Assembly (NCBI GenBank): GCA_910575565.1
Contig: CAJTFL010000021.1
Span: 434 to 64,433 of the forward strand
Length of the DNA: 64,000 nucleotides
Direction of reading: 5' to 3'
Origin: Lachnospiraceae bacterium
Lineage (GTDB): Bacteria; Bacillota; Clostridia; Lachnospirales; Lachnospiraceae
Numbering within the stretch: position 1 is the stretch's first letter; each line of letters opens with the position of its first letter. A model generated the notes under the pieces. The model saw only the letters and a program-made list of their open reading frames with translations. It was not told where the DNA came from and ran no database searches. The position numbers and the translations under genes are program-made. Below, in pieces: positions 8,901-19,300 of this stretch.

Positions 8901-11900
8901 AATTTTGACGGACACCGTCTGCCAAAGGGAACGGCGGAGGGCGTTATCCGGGATTACGGCATAGAGAGAGTAAGCTATGTGCTTGCGAATACCGTCATGC
9001 ACCGCAGGCAGGAGGAAAGGATTTCCCCGGAAAATAAGGAATGGGCAAAGTCCATTGAACCGTATGCCATGTATGAGAGCAGGGATATAGTCGCCGCTTC
9101 CCATCCTGCCGTGCTGAATGGCTTTATCAACCAGGCAAGGCGGCATATTGAGCGTGAGAAAGAACTTGCGGCTCAGAACGAAGCGGAGCAGGCACAGGCG
9201 CAGGAAGATTTGTCGGAGATTGCGGAAGGAGAATTAGACTGGCACATCATACATGAAGCGGATGATGATAACGGACAGCCTGCACAGTGGAGCGCAAAGC
9301 TGCCGAATGGGGAATTTCTCTGGATTGACAAGGAAGCGGAAGGGTATGCCCTGTATGACACCCACGATACGGATGCAAGTCCGGTTTCCGTTTCGGAAAC
9401 ACTGGACGGGGCAAAGGAAAGCGGGGAAGATTACGCTTTAAGATTCGCTGATGTGGAGGAAGTGGAGAAAATCACGGTTGCGCTGGAATCCTCTGAGGAT
9501 TTTTCGGAGCCGGGGATAGGATTTTATACCCACCAGTATGCGGACGGCAGGGAGGGAGTGCGCTACCGCCTTGTGACAACGGCAGAGGACGGGCTTCTGA
9601 TACCTTATCCGGAGCATAACCGATTTTTTATCAACCGGGAACTGGCGCAGGAGTACATAGACAATCACGCCGATCTGATTGATGTGATTGGATATGATGA
9701 TATGGTATTCCAGTCCATGCGGGAGCAGAGCCGGTATAAAAGGGAACAGGCGCAAAAGGAAACTTCTGGACATGATGTCAAGCCTTCTGCAAGTCAGAAG
9801 GCTTTGAAGTCCGGCGAAACGATTTCCATTGACGGGCAGGAATGCGTAAAGGCGGATGAATGGAATGCCGGGGATAACGTATATGTGGTTGGCAATTCCG
9901 TGGAGGACAGTGATGTCTTCTATGCGTCGGTAAATGGGAAGGACTTTTTTGAGTATGACCATAAGCCGTACCGGGATGAAGTGGAGGACGATTACATTGA
10001 CCTGGAAGCCATGCGGGATATTGACCGGCATGAAGCGGAGGTATATTCCCGTTTTGAAGGCGGTGCAGAGCAGGGGTTTTATTATGCCATTTCCCTTACA
10101 TCGGATGCCCATGCTGACAGTTATTATATTTCTGTTATGGACGGAAGCACAGGGGAGGAAATACAGAGCTACCGTGACAGCCACGGGGATATGCCCACAT
10201 TTGGAACGGTTGACGAAGCGGCTGAATACTGCCATAAGAACGGTATTGATTTCGAGAATGCGGCAGAGGTGGATCAGTGGCATACCATTGAGATTGAACG
10301 TGCAAAGGCGGTTCCTGATGGACAGATACGGAAAGATAGTACGGACAAGCCGCTGACCGCAGATGATATACAGAATCTGGTCTTGACCAACAGGGAATAT
10401 TTTGCAGGTTCCCGGACTACGGTATATGACTTTGAATGTGACATACGGGGAGAGCATGATACCCTGCAATATACCCTGGAATACCACGATGACGGAGAAG
10501 GCTTTACCATTCATACAGAAAAGGATGATATATGGGAACGGATGCCGGAGCCGGAACTGGAACGTCTGGAGGGGATTCTCAGCAGGGAAGCGGTTTACTT
10601 TAAATACCATGAAAAGATAGCAGGGGCAGAAAGCCTTGAGGCTCTGAAAGAACTTGAGTATGAAATCATGGAAGATGAATCGCCTTATTTTTCTGCTGTT
10701 TCAGAGCGTGTCTGGAATGACTTTACCCGGAAAGAGGAGATGCTGTCCGGCAAAACGCAGGAAACTTCTGGACACGATGTCCAGAAGCGGGATTACCGGG
10801 TTGGGGATAGGGTATATCTGGACAATAAGCCCTATGAGATTACCCGAACCGATGATTGGAATGTGGAGATTATGGATCGCTCCCTGTTCGATCCACCTCG
10901 CCGTTTGGAGAGTAAGGAGAACTTTGCGAAGCTGCTGCGGCAGGATGAACGGAACGCACACCTGTTTACGTCAGAAGAAAAAGAGCCTGAGCAGACGGGA
11001 TACACAACGGAAACCGTAAAGGTCTATCCGGGCGAAAAAAACAAGCTGCCTTATGATGTGGTTATAGAGAAGCTGCATTTTGAGGAGCCGGAGAAAGCCG
11101 AACCAGAGAAGTTAATGCCAAAGGAGCCGGAACCGGATATGAAAATTCCCGCAAAGCAGGCGGAGCCGAAAATGGATAAGTCCGGGGCAGTTAATTTCCG
11201 TATCACAGAAGATTTTCCCGGAACGGATAGGGCAAAGGCGGGCGCAGGATTTTCGCCGAAAGAGAAATTCAGAAAAAATATAGAGGCAATCCGCACCCTT
11301 GAAAAGATTGAGGGAGAAAACCGCATTGCCACGCCGGAGGAACAGAAGATTTTAGCGCAGTATGTCGGGTGGGGCGGCCTTGCCGATGCCTTTGACCAGA
11401 ACAAAAGCGCATGGGCGGGGGAATACCAGGAATTAAAGAGCCTGCTGTCGGATGGAGAATACGCTTCCGCAAGGGGGAGTACCTTAAATGCCCATTACAC
11501 AAGTCCTGTGATTATCCGCAGTATCTATGAAGCCCTGGAACAAATGGGGTTTGAAAAAGGAAATGTACTGGAGCCTGCAATGGGCATCGGTAATTTCTTC
11601 GGTATGCTTCCGGAGAATATGCAGGACAGCAGGCTGTACGGCGTGGAACTGGACGGGATCACCGGACGGATTGCGAAGCAGCTTTACCCAAAAGCCAACA
11701 TTAAGATTTCCGGCTTTGAAAAGACAGACTATCCGAACGATTTCTTTGACGTGGCGGTGGGAAATGTGCCTTTCGGACAATATAAAGTGTCTGACAGGCA
11801 GTATGATAAAAATAATTTTCTCGTTCACGATTATTTTTTCGCAAAGACCCTGGATAAAGTGCGTCCGGGCGGCGTGGTCGCTTTCGTGACAAGCAAGGGA

Positions 11901-14900
11901 ACAATGGATAAGAAAAGCCCGGAAGTGCGGAAATACCTTGCGCAAAGGGCGGAGCTTTTGGGGGCGGTCAGACTGCCAAATACCGCTTTTAAGGAAAACG
12001 CAGGAACGGAAGTCACTTCCGATATTTTATTCTTAAAGAAGCGTGACCGGGTTATGGATCTGGAGCCGGATTGGGTACACCTTTCGGAAGATGAAAACGG
12101 CATCGCCATGAACAGCTATTTTGCCGTACACCCGGAGATGATCGTGGGAAAGATGGAGATGGTTTCCGGCCCGTATGGGATGGAAAGCACCTGCCAGCCC
12201 GACACGTCAAGACCTTTTGCGGAGCAGCTTACAGAAGCTATAACCCGCATTGGTGGGGAGATTGAGGAAGTGGAACTGGATGAGCTGGACGATGAACTGT
12301 CAGACCAGACAATCCCTGCAGACCCGGAGGTGAAGAATTACAGTTATACGCTTGTGGAGGATAAGGTTTATTACCGGGAAAACTCCGTCATGAAGCCTGT
12401 GGGTATGAAGGATTCCATGCTGCAGCGCATTAAGGGCATGGTGGGGATAAGGGATTGTACGCAGGAACTGATCAACGTGCAGCTTCAGGAATACCCGGAT
12501 ACCGTCATTAAGGAGAAACAGGCGGAGTTAAACAGGCTGTATGATGGTTTCTCCAAAAAGTACGGGCTTATCAATTCCCAGACCAACAAGAGGGCGTTTA
12601 ACCAGGACAGCAGCTACTGTCTGTTATGCTCCCTTGAAAAGACGGACGAGGAAGGCAAATTTGTGGGCAAGGCGGATATGTTCACGAAGCGCACGATCAA
12701 GAAAGCGGAGGTTGTCACAAGCGTTGACACGGCAACCGAAGCCCTTGCGGTGTCGCTGTCGGAAAAGGCGAGAGTTGACCTTGACTATATGGCGGAGCTG
12801 TCCGGGAAAAGCGTTGACAAGATAAAGGAGGAACTGACGGGAATTATCTTCCAGAATCCCGTAACAGACAAGTGGGAAACTGCGGACGAGTATTTAAGCG
12901 GTAACGTCCGTGACAAGCTGGAAACAGCGAAAACCTATGCGGAGAACCACCCGGAATACACTGTGAACGTGCAGGCGCTCACACAGGTACAGCCCAAAGA
13001 ACTTGACGCAAGCGAGATTGAGGTGCGTATCGGCGCAACATGGGTGAAGCCGGAGTATCTGGAGGACTTTATGCGTGACACCTTTGAAACGCCACAGCAC
13101 TTGTTTGACAGGAATGTCATGGGCATACAGTTTTCAGGTGTGACCGGGCAGTGGAACGTCAAGGGTAAAAATGCGGATTATGGAAATTCCCTCGTGAATA
13201 TGACTTACGGAACGAGCCGCAGGAACGCCTATCAGATTTTAGAGGATTCTCTGAATCTGAAAGACAGCCGGGTATATGACACAATCGTGGAGGACGGAAA
13301 GGAAAAGCGGGTATTAAACAAAAAGGAAACTACCCTTGCGGCGCAGAAGCAGGACACCATACGGGAAGCCTTTAAGGACTGGGTATTCCGTGACCCGGAC
13401 AGGCGGCAGGACTTGGTGGCGAAATACAATAAGCTGTTCAATTCCACAAGGCCGAGGGAGTATGACGGCGAACATCTGAAATTTCTCGGCATGACACCGG
13501 ATATTGAACTAAAGCCCCACCAGAAAAGCGCAGTCGCACACGTCCTATATGGGGATAATACCCTGCTGGCGCACTGTGTCGGGGCGGGCAAGACCTTCGA
13601 GATGACAGCGGCAGCGATGGAGAGCAAGCGGTTAGGTTTATGCCAAAAGAGCCTGTTTGTGGTTCCGAACCATTTGACGGAGCAGTGGGCGAGTGACTTC
13701 CTGCGGCTCTATCCCGGCGCAAATATTCTTGCGGCAACGAAGAAAGATTTTGAGCCTGCTAATCGGAAGAAATTCTGTTCCCGGATAGCGACAGGCGACT
13801 ATGATGCGGTGATCATCGGGCATTCGCAGTTTGAGAAGATACCGCTGTCAATGGAGCGTCAGGAAGCCATGATAGAGAGGCAGATCAGCGAGATCGAGCT
13901 TGCCATAGAGCAGGCGAAAGCCGATAACGGGGAACGCTATACCATTAAGCAGATGGAGAAAACAAGGAAATCTCTTGAAGCAAGGCTTGAAAAGCTGAAC
14001 GATACATCGAGGAAAGACAACGTAGTGACCTTTGAGCAGCTTGGCGTTGACAGGCTTTTCGTGGACGAGAGCCATTTTTACAAAAATCTTTTCCTATACA
14101 CAAAAATGCGGAACGTGGCGGGTATCGCACAGACGGAGGCGCAGAAGTCCTCGGATATGTTCGCAAAGTGCCAGTACCTGGATGAACTGACGGGCGGTAA
14201 GGGCGTGACTTTCGCAACCGGAACGCCGATCAGCAATAGTATGACGGAATTATATACGAATATGCGCTATCTCCAGTACGGTACGTTACAGAAGCTGGGG
14301 CTTGGGCATTTTGACAGTTGGGCTTCCTCTTTTGGAGAAACCCAAACGGCGATAGAATTAAGTCCTGAAGGAACAGGGTACAGGGCAAAGACAAGGTTTG
14401 CGAAATTCTTCAACCTGCCGGAACTGATTGCGCTTTTTAAGGAGAGCGCCGACATTCAGACACCGGATATGTTAAAACTGCCTGTGCCGGAAGCGGAGTA
14501 TGAAAACGTAGTGTTAAAGCCGAGTGAGTACCAGCAGGACATGGTTTCCTCCCTTGCGGACAGGGCGGAGGCGGTGCGAAACAGGCTTGTGGAGCCGTAT
14601 CAGGATAATATGCTGAAAATCACCAATGACGGCAGGAAGCTGGCTCTGGATCAGCGCCTTATCAACGATATGCTGCCGGACAGTGAAACTTCCAAATCGG
14701 CAACCTGTGTGGGAAAGGCGTTTGAGATATGGGAGCAGACGAAGGAGAAGAAGTCCGCACAGATAATTTTTTGCGATCTCTCGACACCAAAAGGGGATGG
14801 CTCATTCAATGTCTATGAGGATATAAAAAATAAACTGGTTGAGAAAGGAGTGCCACCGGAGGAAATAGCATTTATCCATGAAGCGAATACGGAAATCAGG

Positions 14901-16247
14901 AAAGCGGAACTGTTTGGCAAGGTAAGAAGCGGGCAGGTTCGTTTTTTATTGGGTTCCACGCAGAAAATGGGCGCAGGAACCAACGTGCAGGACAGGCTGA
15001 TTGCCTTACATCATCTCGATGTGCCGTGGCGCCCGTCTGACATTGAACAGCAGGAGGGGCGTATTTTACGTCAAGGCAACCTCAATCCAAAGGTTAAGAT
15101 TTTCCGGTATGTGACGGAAGGAACCTTTGACAGCTATTCATGGCAGTTGATTGAAAATAAGCAGAAATTTATTGGTCAGATTATGACGAGCAAATCCCCG
15201 GTGCGTAGCTGTGAGGACGTGGATGAGGCGGCGCTCACTTATGCGGAGGTGAAAGCCCTGGCTACCGGGAACCCATATATTAAAGAAAAGATGGATCTCG
15301 ACATACAGGTATCAAAGCTGAAACTGATGAAGGCGAACCACACCAGCCAGAAATATAAACTTGAGGATAATATCGCAAAGCACTATCCGCAGCAAATAGC
15401 CATTCTGAAAGAGAGGATAGAGGGCATGGAAGCTGACATTCAGACCGCAAAAGCAAATCTCCCGGCAGATAAAGAGCAGTTTTTTATGAAAGTCGGGGAT
15501 AAGGCTTATACGGATAAAAAAGAAGCCGGAACCGCACTTGTGGAGATGTGCAAGGAGATGAAAACCGTCAATGTGCCTGCAACAGTCGGGGAATATGCCG
15601 GGTTTAAAATGGCGGTGTCCTTTGATTCGTTCAACCATAAATTTGTGATGAACTTAAAAGGGCAGCTTTCCCACAACTTAGAGATCGGCTCTGACCCTCT
15701 CGGCAATATTGCCCGTATCAACCATGCCTTAGAATCCATGCCAAAACAGCTTTCAGAAGCACAGACAAAACTGGAAAACGTGGAGCGACAGCTTGAAACC
15801 GCAAAAGTGGAGGTCACAAAGCCGTTTGCACAGGAAGCGGAGCTTGCGGAGAAGCTGGAACGGCTGTCCGCCTTAAATGCCCTGCTCAATATGGACGAAA
15901 AGGGCGATGATGCGATTGGCATGGACGATGCGCCGGAGGAAGAAAACGGAGGGCAGGAAACTTCTGGACATGATGTCCAGAAGCCAGGGCAGACGGAAAA
16001 CATTTCTGAACAACCGGAAATAGGCGAAAAAGCCGCTGACGCACCGATACCGTATCCGGTAGAAAATGCAAGGCATGACTATTCAGTGGGAAATGGCGGG
16101 CTGAGAACTGTGGCGGCAATGGCTGACAAGCCTGTGCAGAGGGCCTCGCTAAAGGAGAAGCTGAAAGCGTTCAAAGAAAAAGCTGCCGGAGGAGATGCAG
16201 ATAAAACTATGCTTAAAAAGGCAAAAGAAAAAACAGAAACTTTATAA
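5913..16247 (+). CDS. Giant polyvalent protein: ArdC-like N-terminus, LPD/DUF3849 modules, N6-methylase-like and SNF2 helicase domains
   Basis: A 3445-residue protein; ATG 5913 lies five bases after AGGAGGG, better than the GTG at 5907. The N-terminal 230 residues resemble an ArdC-like domain. A low-complexity linker (about 290-450) overlaps another gene. Several polyvalent-associated repeats follow, one DUF3849-like near 990-1060. A Rossmann methyltransferase-like domain spans about 1810-2050 (EPAMGIGNFF SAM motif; NVPFG where active adenine methylases have NPPF). A SNF2 helicase follows with VGAGKT (about 2555), VDESHF, GTPISNS and the QQEGRILRQ motif (about 3045), then coiled coil. Such proteins travel with ICEs and are thought to protect or process incoming DNA. 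Three palindrome copies lie inside it in frame. Confidence 0.92.
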   Translation: MAEQYYVSKKYHEISVLAGETARQVSKNGEEWTKYLTTAARLYRYPFEDQMLIYAQRPDATACALMETWNEKMFCWVNRGAKGIALFDWDSERPRLKYVFDVSDVHKARRIGKDPYLWELREEHKGAVLAQLEKTYGETDKNNPFEGRLMEIAGRIAEDYYREIMQDMSYAKEGSFLEELDELNVGLRLRETLSASIAYTLLSRCGADMDFWKDELNFDYISEFNTSMALSVIGNATTDMCKPILMEIGRTVAAYDRQMARQKAADKARERTDGAQAAAEKNPEKVLANEPESRYNALKRESENEPQIDTDTKHIETEGTLHGTDIREERGLPDTQPDSGQRAGGAADQVRADAEELPEGTPEGDLQRASDGGQAESALSGDTEAGGGKDGLPDRADGESRGSGRSAESVRSDEMGGEDERHQALGGGNRTDGAGLQPLNSEAQPNKETEKPDNGEDSLSGSFLDNLDFAEKAMEVQKGVLCSDDFLIHKRPEIAGYFAMEQDAMLQTEYFKNCFHFNTYYGYEAAGIPVGFYANEEGIHINMTGKPGIENETLLTWEDARFFVNSYMEDDVYLLPGEKAEQIDTNGMYQQLDLFSMFSEQVGGIAMKEAEDGILPAEKTGHGQPKAALPQEQIDTILRSGGGRENSRKRIYAKYQQGKTPEEMAAFLKREYGATGKGFEFEGKQVAVWFDSQGMSVAKGTSALERPALTMDWKEIEAQIRSQVENGSYMGANEAYLVDEVERGRIANHLYFFFRDGMGEMPEELEMKAANFPDSHARLVDLLSTPEGVDMAASHMDKALSQLESGEKKLRFRSVISKEELRAELDNLLLQKKTFPVADHVEVKKEDFITQDEIDHRLGRGSGFVHGSFRIYDYFMEGHDGKDAADFLKHEYGTGGSSHALAGADHSWEDHNFKGISLKKGDLSNPYADVLLPWKAVEKRIRKLIREDKYLSPKGKEAYAEYKEEQAQKELEQAQAKIERDTKVSCKDAIDRAIAENFDGHRLPKGTAEGVIRDYGIERVSYVLANTVMHRRQEERISPENKEWAKSIEPYAMYESRDIVAASHPAVLNGFINQARRHIEREKELAAQNEAEQAQAQEDLSEIAEGELDWHIIHEADDDNGQPAQWSAKLPNGEFLWIDKEAEGYALYDTHDTDASPVSVSETLDGAKESGEDYALRFADVEEVEKITVALESSEDFSEPGIGFYTHQYADGREGVRYRLVTTAEDGLLIPYPEHNRFFINRELAQEYIDNHADLIDVIGYDDMVFQSMREQSRYKREQAQKETSGHDVKPSASQKALKSGETISIDGQECVKADEWNAGDNVYVVGNSVEDSDVFYASVNGKDFFEYDHKPYRDEVEDDYIDLEAMRDIDRHEAEVYSRFEGGAEQGFYYAISLTSDAHADSYYISVMDGSTGEEIQSYRDSHGDMPTFGTVDEAAEYCHKNGIDFENAAEVDQWHTIEIERAKAVPDGQIRKDSTDKPLTADDIQNLVLTNREYFAGSRTTVYDFECDIRGEHDTLQYTLEYHDDGEGFTIHTEKDDIWERMPEPELERLEGILSREAVYFKYHEKIAGAESLEALKELEYEIMEDESPYFSAVSERVWNDFTRKEEMLSGKTQETSGHDVQKRDYRVGDRVYLDNKPYEITRTDDWNVEIMDRSLFDPPRRLESKENFAKLLRQDERNAHLFTSEEKEPEQTGYTTETVKVYPGEKNKLPYDVVIEKLHFEEPEKAEPEKLMPKEPEPDMKIPAKQAEPKMDKSGAVNFRITEDFPGTDRAKAGAGFSPKEKFRKNIEAIRTLEKIEGENRIATPEEQKILAQYVGWGGLADAFDQNKSAWAGEYQELKSLLSDGEYASARGSTLNAHYTSPVIIRSIYEALEQMGFEKGNVLEPAMGIGNFFGMLPENMQDSRLYGVELDGITGRIAKQLYPKANIKISGFEKTDYPNDFFDVAVGNVPFGQYKVSDRQYDKNNFLVHDYFFAKTLDKVRPGGVVAFVTSKGTMDKKSPEVRKYLAQRAELLGAVRLPNTAFKENAGTEVTSDILFLKKRDRVMDLEPDWVHLSEDENGIAMNSYFAVHPEMIVGKMEMVSGPYGMESTCQPDTSRPFAEQLTEAITRIGGEIEEVELDELDDELSDQTIPADPEVKNYSYTLVEDKVYYRENSVMKPVGMKDSMLQRIKGMVGIRDCTQELINVQLQEYPDTVIKEKQAELNRLYDGFSKKYGLINSQTNKRAFNQDSSYCLLCSLEKTDEEGKFVGKADMFTKRTIKKAEVVTSVDTATEALAVSLSEKARVDLDYMAELSGKSVDKIKEELTGIIFQNPVTDKWETADEYLSGNVRDKLETAKTYAENHPEYTVNVQALTQVQPKELDASEIEVRIGATWVKPEYLEDFMRDTFETPQHLFDRNVMGIQFSGVTGQWNVKGKNADYGNSLVNMTYGTSRRNAYQILEDSLNLKDSRVYDTIVEDGKEKRVLNKKETTLAAQKQDTIREAFKDWVFRDPDRRQDLVAKYNKLFNSTRPREYDGEHLKFLGMTPDIELKPHQKSAVAHVLYGDNTLLAHCVGAGKTFEMTAAAMESKRLGLCQKSLFVVPNHLTEQWASDFLRLYPGANILAATKKDFEPANRKKFCSRIATGDYDAVIIGHSQFEKIPLSMERQEAMIERQISEIELAIEQAKADNGERYTIKQMEKTRKSLEARLEKLNDTSRKDNVVTFEQLGVDRLFVDESHFYKNLFLYTKMRNVAGIAQTEAQKSSDMFAKCQYLDELTGGKGVTFATGTPISNSMTELYTNMRYLQYGTLQKLGLGHFDSWASSFGETQTAIELSPEGTGYRAKTRFAKFFNLPELIALFKESADIQTPDMLKLPVPEAEYENVVLKPSEYQQDMVSSLADRAEAVRNRLVEPYQDNMLKITNDGRKLALDQRLINDMLPDSETSKSATCVGKAFEIWEQTKEKKSAQIIFCDLSTPKGDGSFNVYEDIKNKLVEKGVPPEEIAFIHEANTEIRKAELFGKVRSGQVRFLLGSTQKMGAGTNVQDRLIALHHLDVPWRPSDIEQQEGRILRQGNLNPKVKIFRYVTEGTFDSYSWQLIENKQKFIGQIMTSKSPVRSCEDVDEAALTYAEVKALATGNPYIKEKMDLDIQVSKLKLMKANHTSQKYKLEDNIAKHYPQQIAILKERIEGMEADIQTAKANLPADKEQFFMKVGDKAYTDKKEAGTALVEMCKEMKTVNVPATVGEYAGFKMAVSFDSFNHKFVMNLKGQLSHNLEIGSDPLGNIARINHALESMPKQLSEAQTKLENVERQLETAKVEVTKPFAQEAELAEKLERLSALNALLNMDEKGDDAIGMDDAPEEENGGQETSGHDVQKPGQTENISEQPEIGEKAADAPIPYPVENARHDYSVGNGGLRTVAAMADKPVQRASLKEKLKAFKEKAAGGDADKTMLKKAKEKTETL
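6877..7230 (+). CDS. tnpV: TnpV-family protein encoded out of frame inside the SNF2 gene
   Basis: A complete 117-residue frame in +1 relative to the giant gene, with its own GGAGGG at 6863-6868 eight bases before ATG. It aligns along its length with two other TnpV-like proteins in this window (48011 and 59411). Shared features are GDY.IP near the start, P..KYG..R..YL, G.L..H, QAEER, EQM.KAEGV, LKA..Q..WV, IR..AEE and a final L.Y. The overlapped stretch of the giant protein is Gly/Arg/Asp/Glu-rich filler. TnpV occurs in Tn4451-type elements; its role is unknown. Chance preservation of a full homologous frame is unlikely, so I call it a true overlapping gene. Confidence 0.85.
   Translation: MELTYEKNGDYLIPNLIPDSEPEEPLTKYGLMRKNYLKEHRRGIYSGLLMEGRLKAHCLEIQRQAEERMDFLTEQMAKAEGVDEALKASDQMKWVAKMNGIRHSAEETVLTELVYSL
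9762..9810. repeat. 23-bp palindrome, copy 1 (degenerate, with nested hairpin)
   Basis: The left arm CTTCTGGACA and TGA centre (9763-9775) match the other copies, but the right arm diverges after TGTC. It is instead followed by a second inverted repeat, AAGCCTTCTG (9780-9789) with CAGAAGGCTT (9795-9804), closed by ACTTC/GAAGT at 9762 and 9806. In the SNF2 protein it encodes TSGHDV then KPSASQKA, in a linker. Confidence 0.75.
10765..10787. repeat. 23-bp palindrome, copy 2 (in frame, SNF2 gene)
   Basis: Perfect 10-bp arms CTTCTGGACA and TGTCCAGAAG around the centre CGA. With the preceding A it is read in frame as TSGHDVQK at about residue 1617 of the giant protein, between two polyvalent modules. 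Confidence 0.9.
15961..15983. repeat. 23-bp palindrome, copy 3 (in frame, SNF2 gene)
   Basis: Perfect arms around the centre TGA, read as TSGHDVQK at about residue 3350, in the Gln/Glu/Pro-rich tail after the helicase coiled coil. Confidence 0.9.
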
Positions 16248-16256
16248 TTATCCAGG

Positions 16257-16285
16257 AAGGGGCAGCCACAGGGCTGTCCTTTTTC
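16257..16285 (+). terminator. Terminator-like hairpin between the two polyvalent genes
   Basis: GGCAGCC and GGCTGTC pair across a short loop and are followed by a T5 run (CCTTTTTCC). It lies in the 67-base gap after the SNF2 stop, so it could attenuate expression of the next gene. Confidence 0.5.
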
Positions 16286-16314
16286 CTGCCATTATCGGAG
16301 AAAGGATTAAATAT

Positions 16315-19300
16315 ATGGCAGATATAAAAACAGAAAAACAGAAAGTAAAAGAGATCACTGACAAGTTGGAGGAAGGCTTAAAGGAACTTTTTGAAAGCGA
16401 GAAATATAAAAGCTACCTCTCCACTATGTCAAAATTTCATAATTACAGTTTTAACAACACACTCCTGATAGCCTTACAACGCCCTGATGCAACCTTAGTC
16501 GCAGGCTACCAGGCATGGCAGAGGAATTTCAACCGTCATGTGAACAAGGGGGAGAGGGGAATCCGTATCCTTGCCCCTGCCCCTTATAAGATCAAAGAGG
16601 AACGGGATAAATTAGACCCTGTGACCGGGGAGGTCGTGCTGGATAAGGACGGTATGCCGCAGACAGAGGAAGTGGAGATAAAAATCCCCGCTTTCCGTGC
16701 CGTGTCCGTGTTTGACGTATCGCAGACGGACGGGGAGCCAATACCGGAACTGGAGGCCAAAGAACTTCTGTCCACAGTGGAGGGCTATGAGGACTTTATC
16801 AAAGCGATTACCTTTGTTGCCCCGGTTCCGGTCAGTTTTGAAGATATTCCCGGAGATTCCAAAGGCTTCTTCCGCCCCACAGAAAAGCGGATTGCGGTGC
16901 AGGAAGGCATGAGCGAGAGCCAGACTTTAAAGACGATGGTGCATGAAACCGCCCATTCCATGCTGCATGATAAGGAAGTCAACAAGGATATTCTTGCGCC
17001 CGCAAAGGACAGGAATACCAAAGAGGTGGAAGCCGAAAGTATTGCCTATACAGTATGCCAGCATTTCGGCATAGATACCTCGGAGTATTCTTTTGGGTAT
17101 ATTGCAGGCTGGTCATCGGGGCATGACATGAGGGAACTGAAATCTTCCCTTGACACAATCCGCAGGACGGCATCGGAACTGATCACGGGCATTGAGGGGC
17201 AGCTCCGGGAATTGCAGCGTGACCGGGAACTGATGCAGGGGCAGGAGAAAGAGAGCCTTTTGCTGATACAGAACAGCGATTTGTCCGAGTACAGCCTTGT
17301 AAATGTCCGGGGAATGGATGCTGCAGAGGTTGTGGAAACTCTCTCTGCCATGAATGACAATGACAGGCGCAATGTTGCCGCATACCTGGAGAGCAGGGGT
17401 GCATGGACGACAGAGATTGCCAATCAGGATACAAAAGAGTTTGGGGAACAGCACCTTGATGTCCGGTATAACACTGACACAAACGAGGTCATTGATATAA
17501 AAGTGGAAATGGAACTGAACGAGAGGGCAAAGGAGCCGATCAGTGCGGGTGATGTAATTTTGAAAATTACACATTCGCACGGTTTTGAGGTGGAGCGCAT
17601 TACCAACAAGACACCAGAGGAAGTGCAGGAGATCATGGCCGTGCTTACAAAGCTGGAAGATAAGAACACACAGAATATCCGTGACTGCCTGAAAAGATAT
17701 GGAGCTGACTATATCCCTATCATTGTGGGCGGCGGCAGAAATTCCGGTATGCCGCAGTTTAATGACTTTGAAATTGACCTGGTTAAAAAAGAGATAACCA
17801 TGATGAGCCACCTTTCCCCGGCAAAGCAGGCGGAGGGCATCATCAACCGGTTAGAGTTTGCAAAGACCGCTTTTTCCGATGACGAGCGCAATCTTATCGT
17901 GAATTATGCCTTTAAGCTGAATGACATGGAAAAGACAGGGGAGCTTGCGGAGCGTATTTATTATGAGGAAGCGGAGGGTAATCAGGGGGCTGCCCTTGCG
18001 GTCGTTGACGCACAGACGGAGATTGACGCACTTCCTGACCCGATGATTGGTTTATGGGAGATGGAGGAATACGGCTATTTGGCGGAGGGAATGCTGCCGC
18101 TTACAAAGGAAATAGCATTAGAATTGTTTGACCGTGACCTGCCTGTGTACCAGCTCCACAAGGACGGTTCGGAAACCTTGATACAGGGCAGGGAGCAGGT
18201 TACAGAGTATGAGGGAATCTTCGGCATTGAAAAAGCGGATTGGAAGAATGAAAAGAGCCTGCGGGCGTTGCAGGAGCAACTTGTGGAAGGCAGGGCAAAT
18301 AAGGAAGCGCAGCTTTTATATGGAGATTCTGATAAGTATGGCATTTATCAGTTAAAAGATATTCCCGAAATGCGGCAATTTCAGTTTGCCGGCACGGAAT
18401 CCTTAAAGCGCAGGGGAATTATAAAAGACAATCTCGATGCCATTAAGCCGGAGAATTACAATCTTGTTTATGTGGGTGAGCTTTCCGAGCTGCAAGGGCG
18501 GACGCAGAGCGCAACACTGGAAATGGTCTTTGAGAAATTCAATATAGACCACCCGGCAGATTATAAGGGGCATTCCCTTTCTGTCAGCGATATTGTGGTG
18601 CTGCATGAGGACGGGAAGAACAGCGCACACTTTGTAGATTCATTCGGCTTTACCGGGCTTCCTGATTTCATGCGGGAACTGGAAGGCGTGGAAGAACAGG
18701 AAAAGGAAGGAACAGAGCCGGAAGTGCCACAGGAGGAAGTACAGGCTACTTCTGGACATAATGTCCAGAAGCCAGAAGCTGAAAAGACAGAACAGAAAAA
18801 CTATCCGGCTTTCTACGGTCATACCCTGGTATATGCGATGGAACATGGGGAAGTGGATAAGTATTTAGATTCCCGGAAACTTGACAGGGAGTGCAAAGAA
18901 GCGGTTGAGGGAACAATCCGGCAGAATTTTGACGGTATGCACTTAAAACATGATATTGTGAAGCCTTTAGCGGAGCAGTACGGTTCAGACCGTATCGCCT
19001 TTGTCCTTGCCAATACGCTCCAGCAGGAATCATGGGATGGACGCTTTTCAAGGGATAACAAAGCATGGGCGGTGGAGTTTTACATTCCGGAAAATCTTGT
19101 GCATGGGATAGATGTAAACCGTGAACTGATCGTAAGCAGTCACCCGGCGGTCTTGGACGGTTTTATTGATATGTTCCGCAGGGAAGTTTTGGAGAAGGAA
19201 AAAGAAATGTCTGCCGCACAGGAGAAAGCACAGGACACTTCTGGACATGATGTCCAGAAGTTAGAGCCGGGGCAGGCAGAAATGGAACAGCCGAAGCCAG

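Noticed and set aside
9438..10610. Minus-strand 390-codon open frame
   Set aside because: It is antisense to conserved polyvalent modules, has no ribosome site and hydrophobic-biased composition typical of shadow frames.
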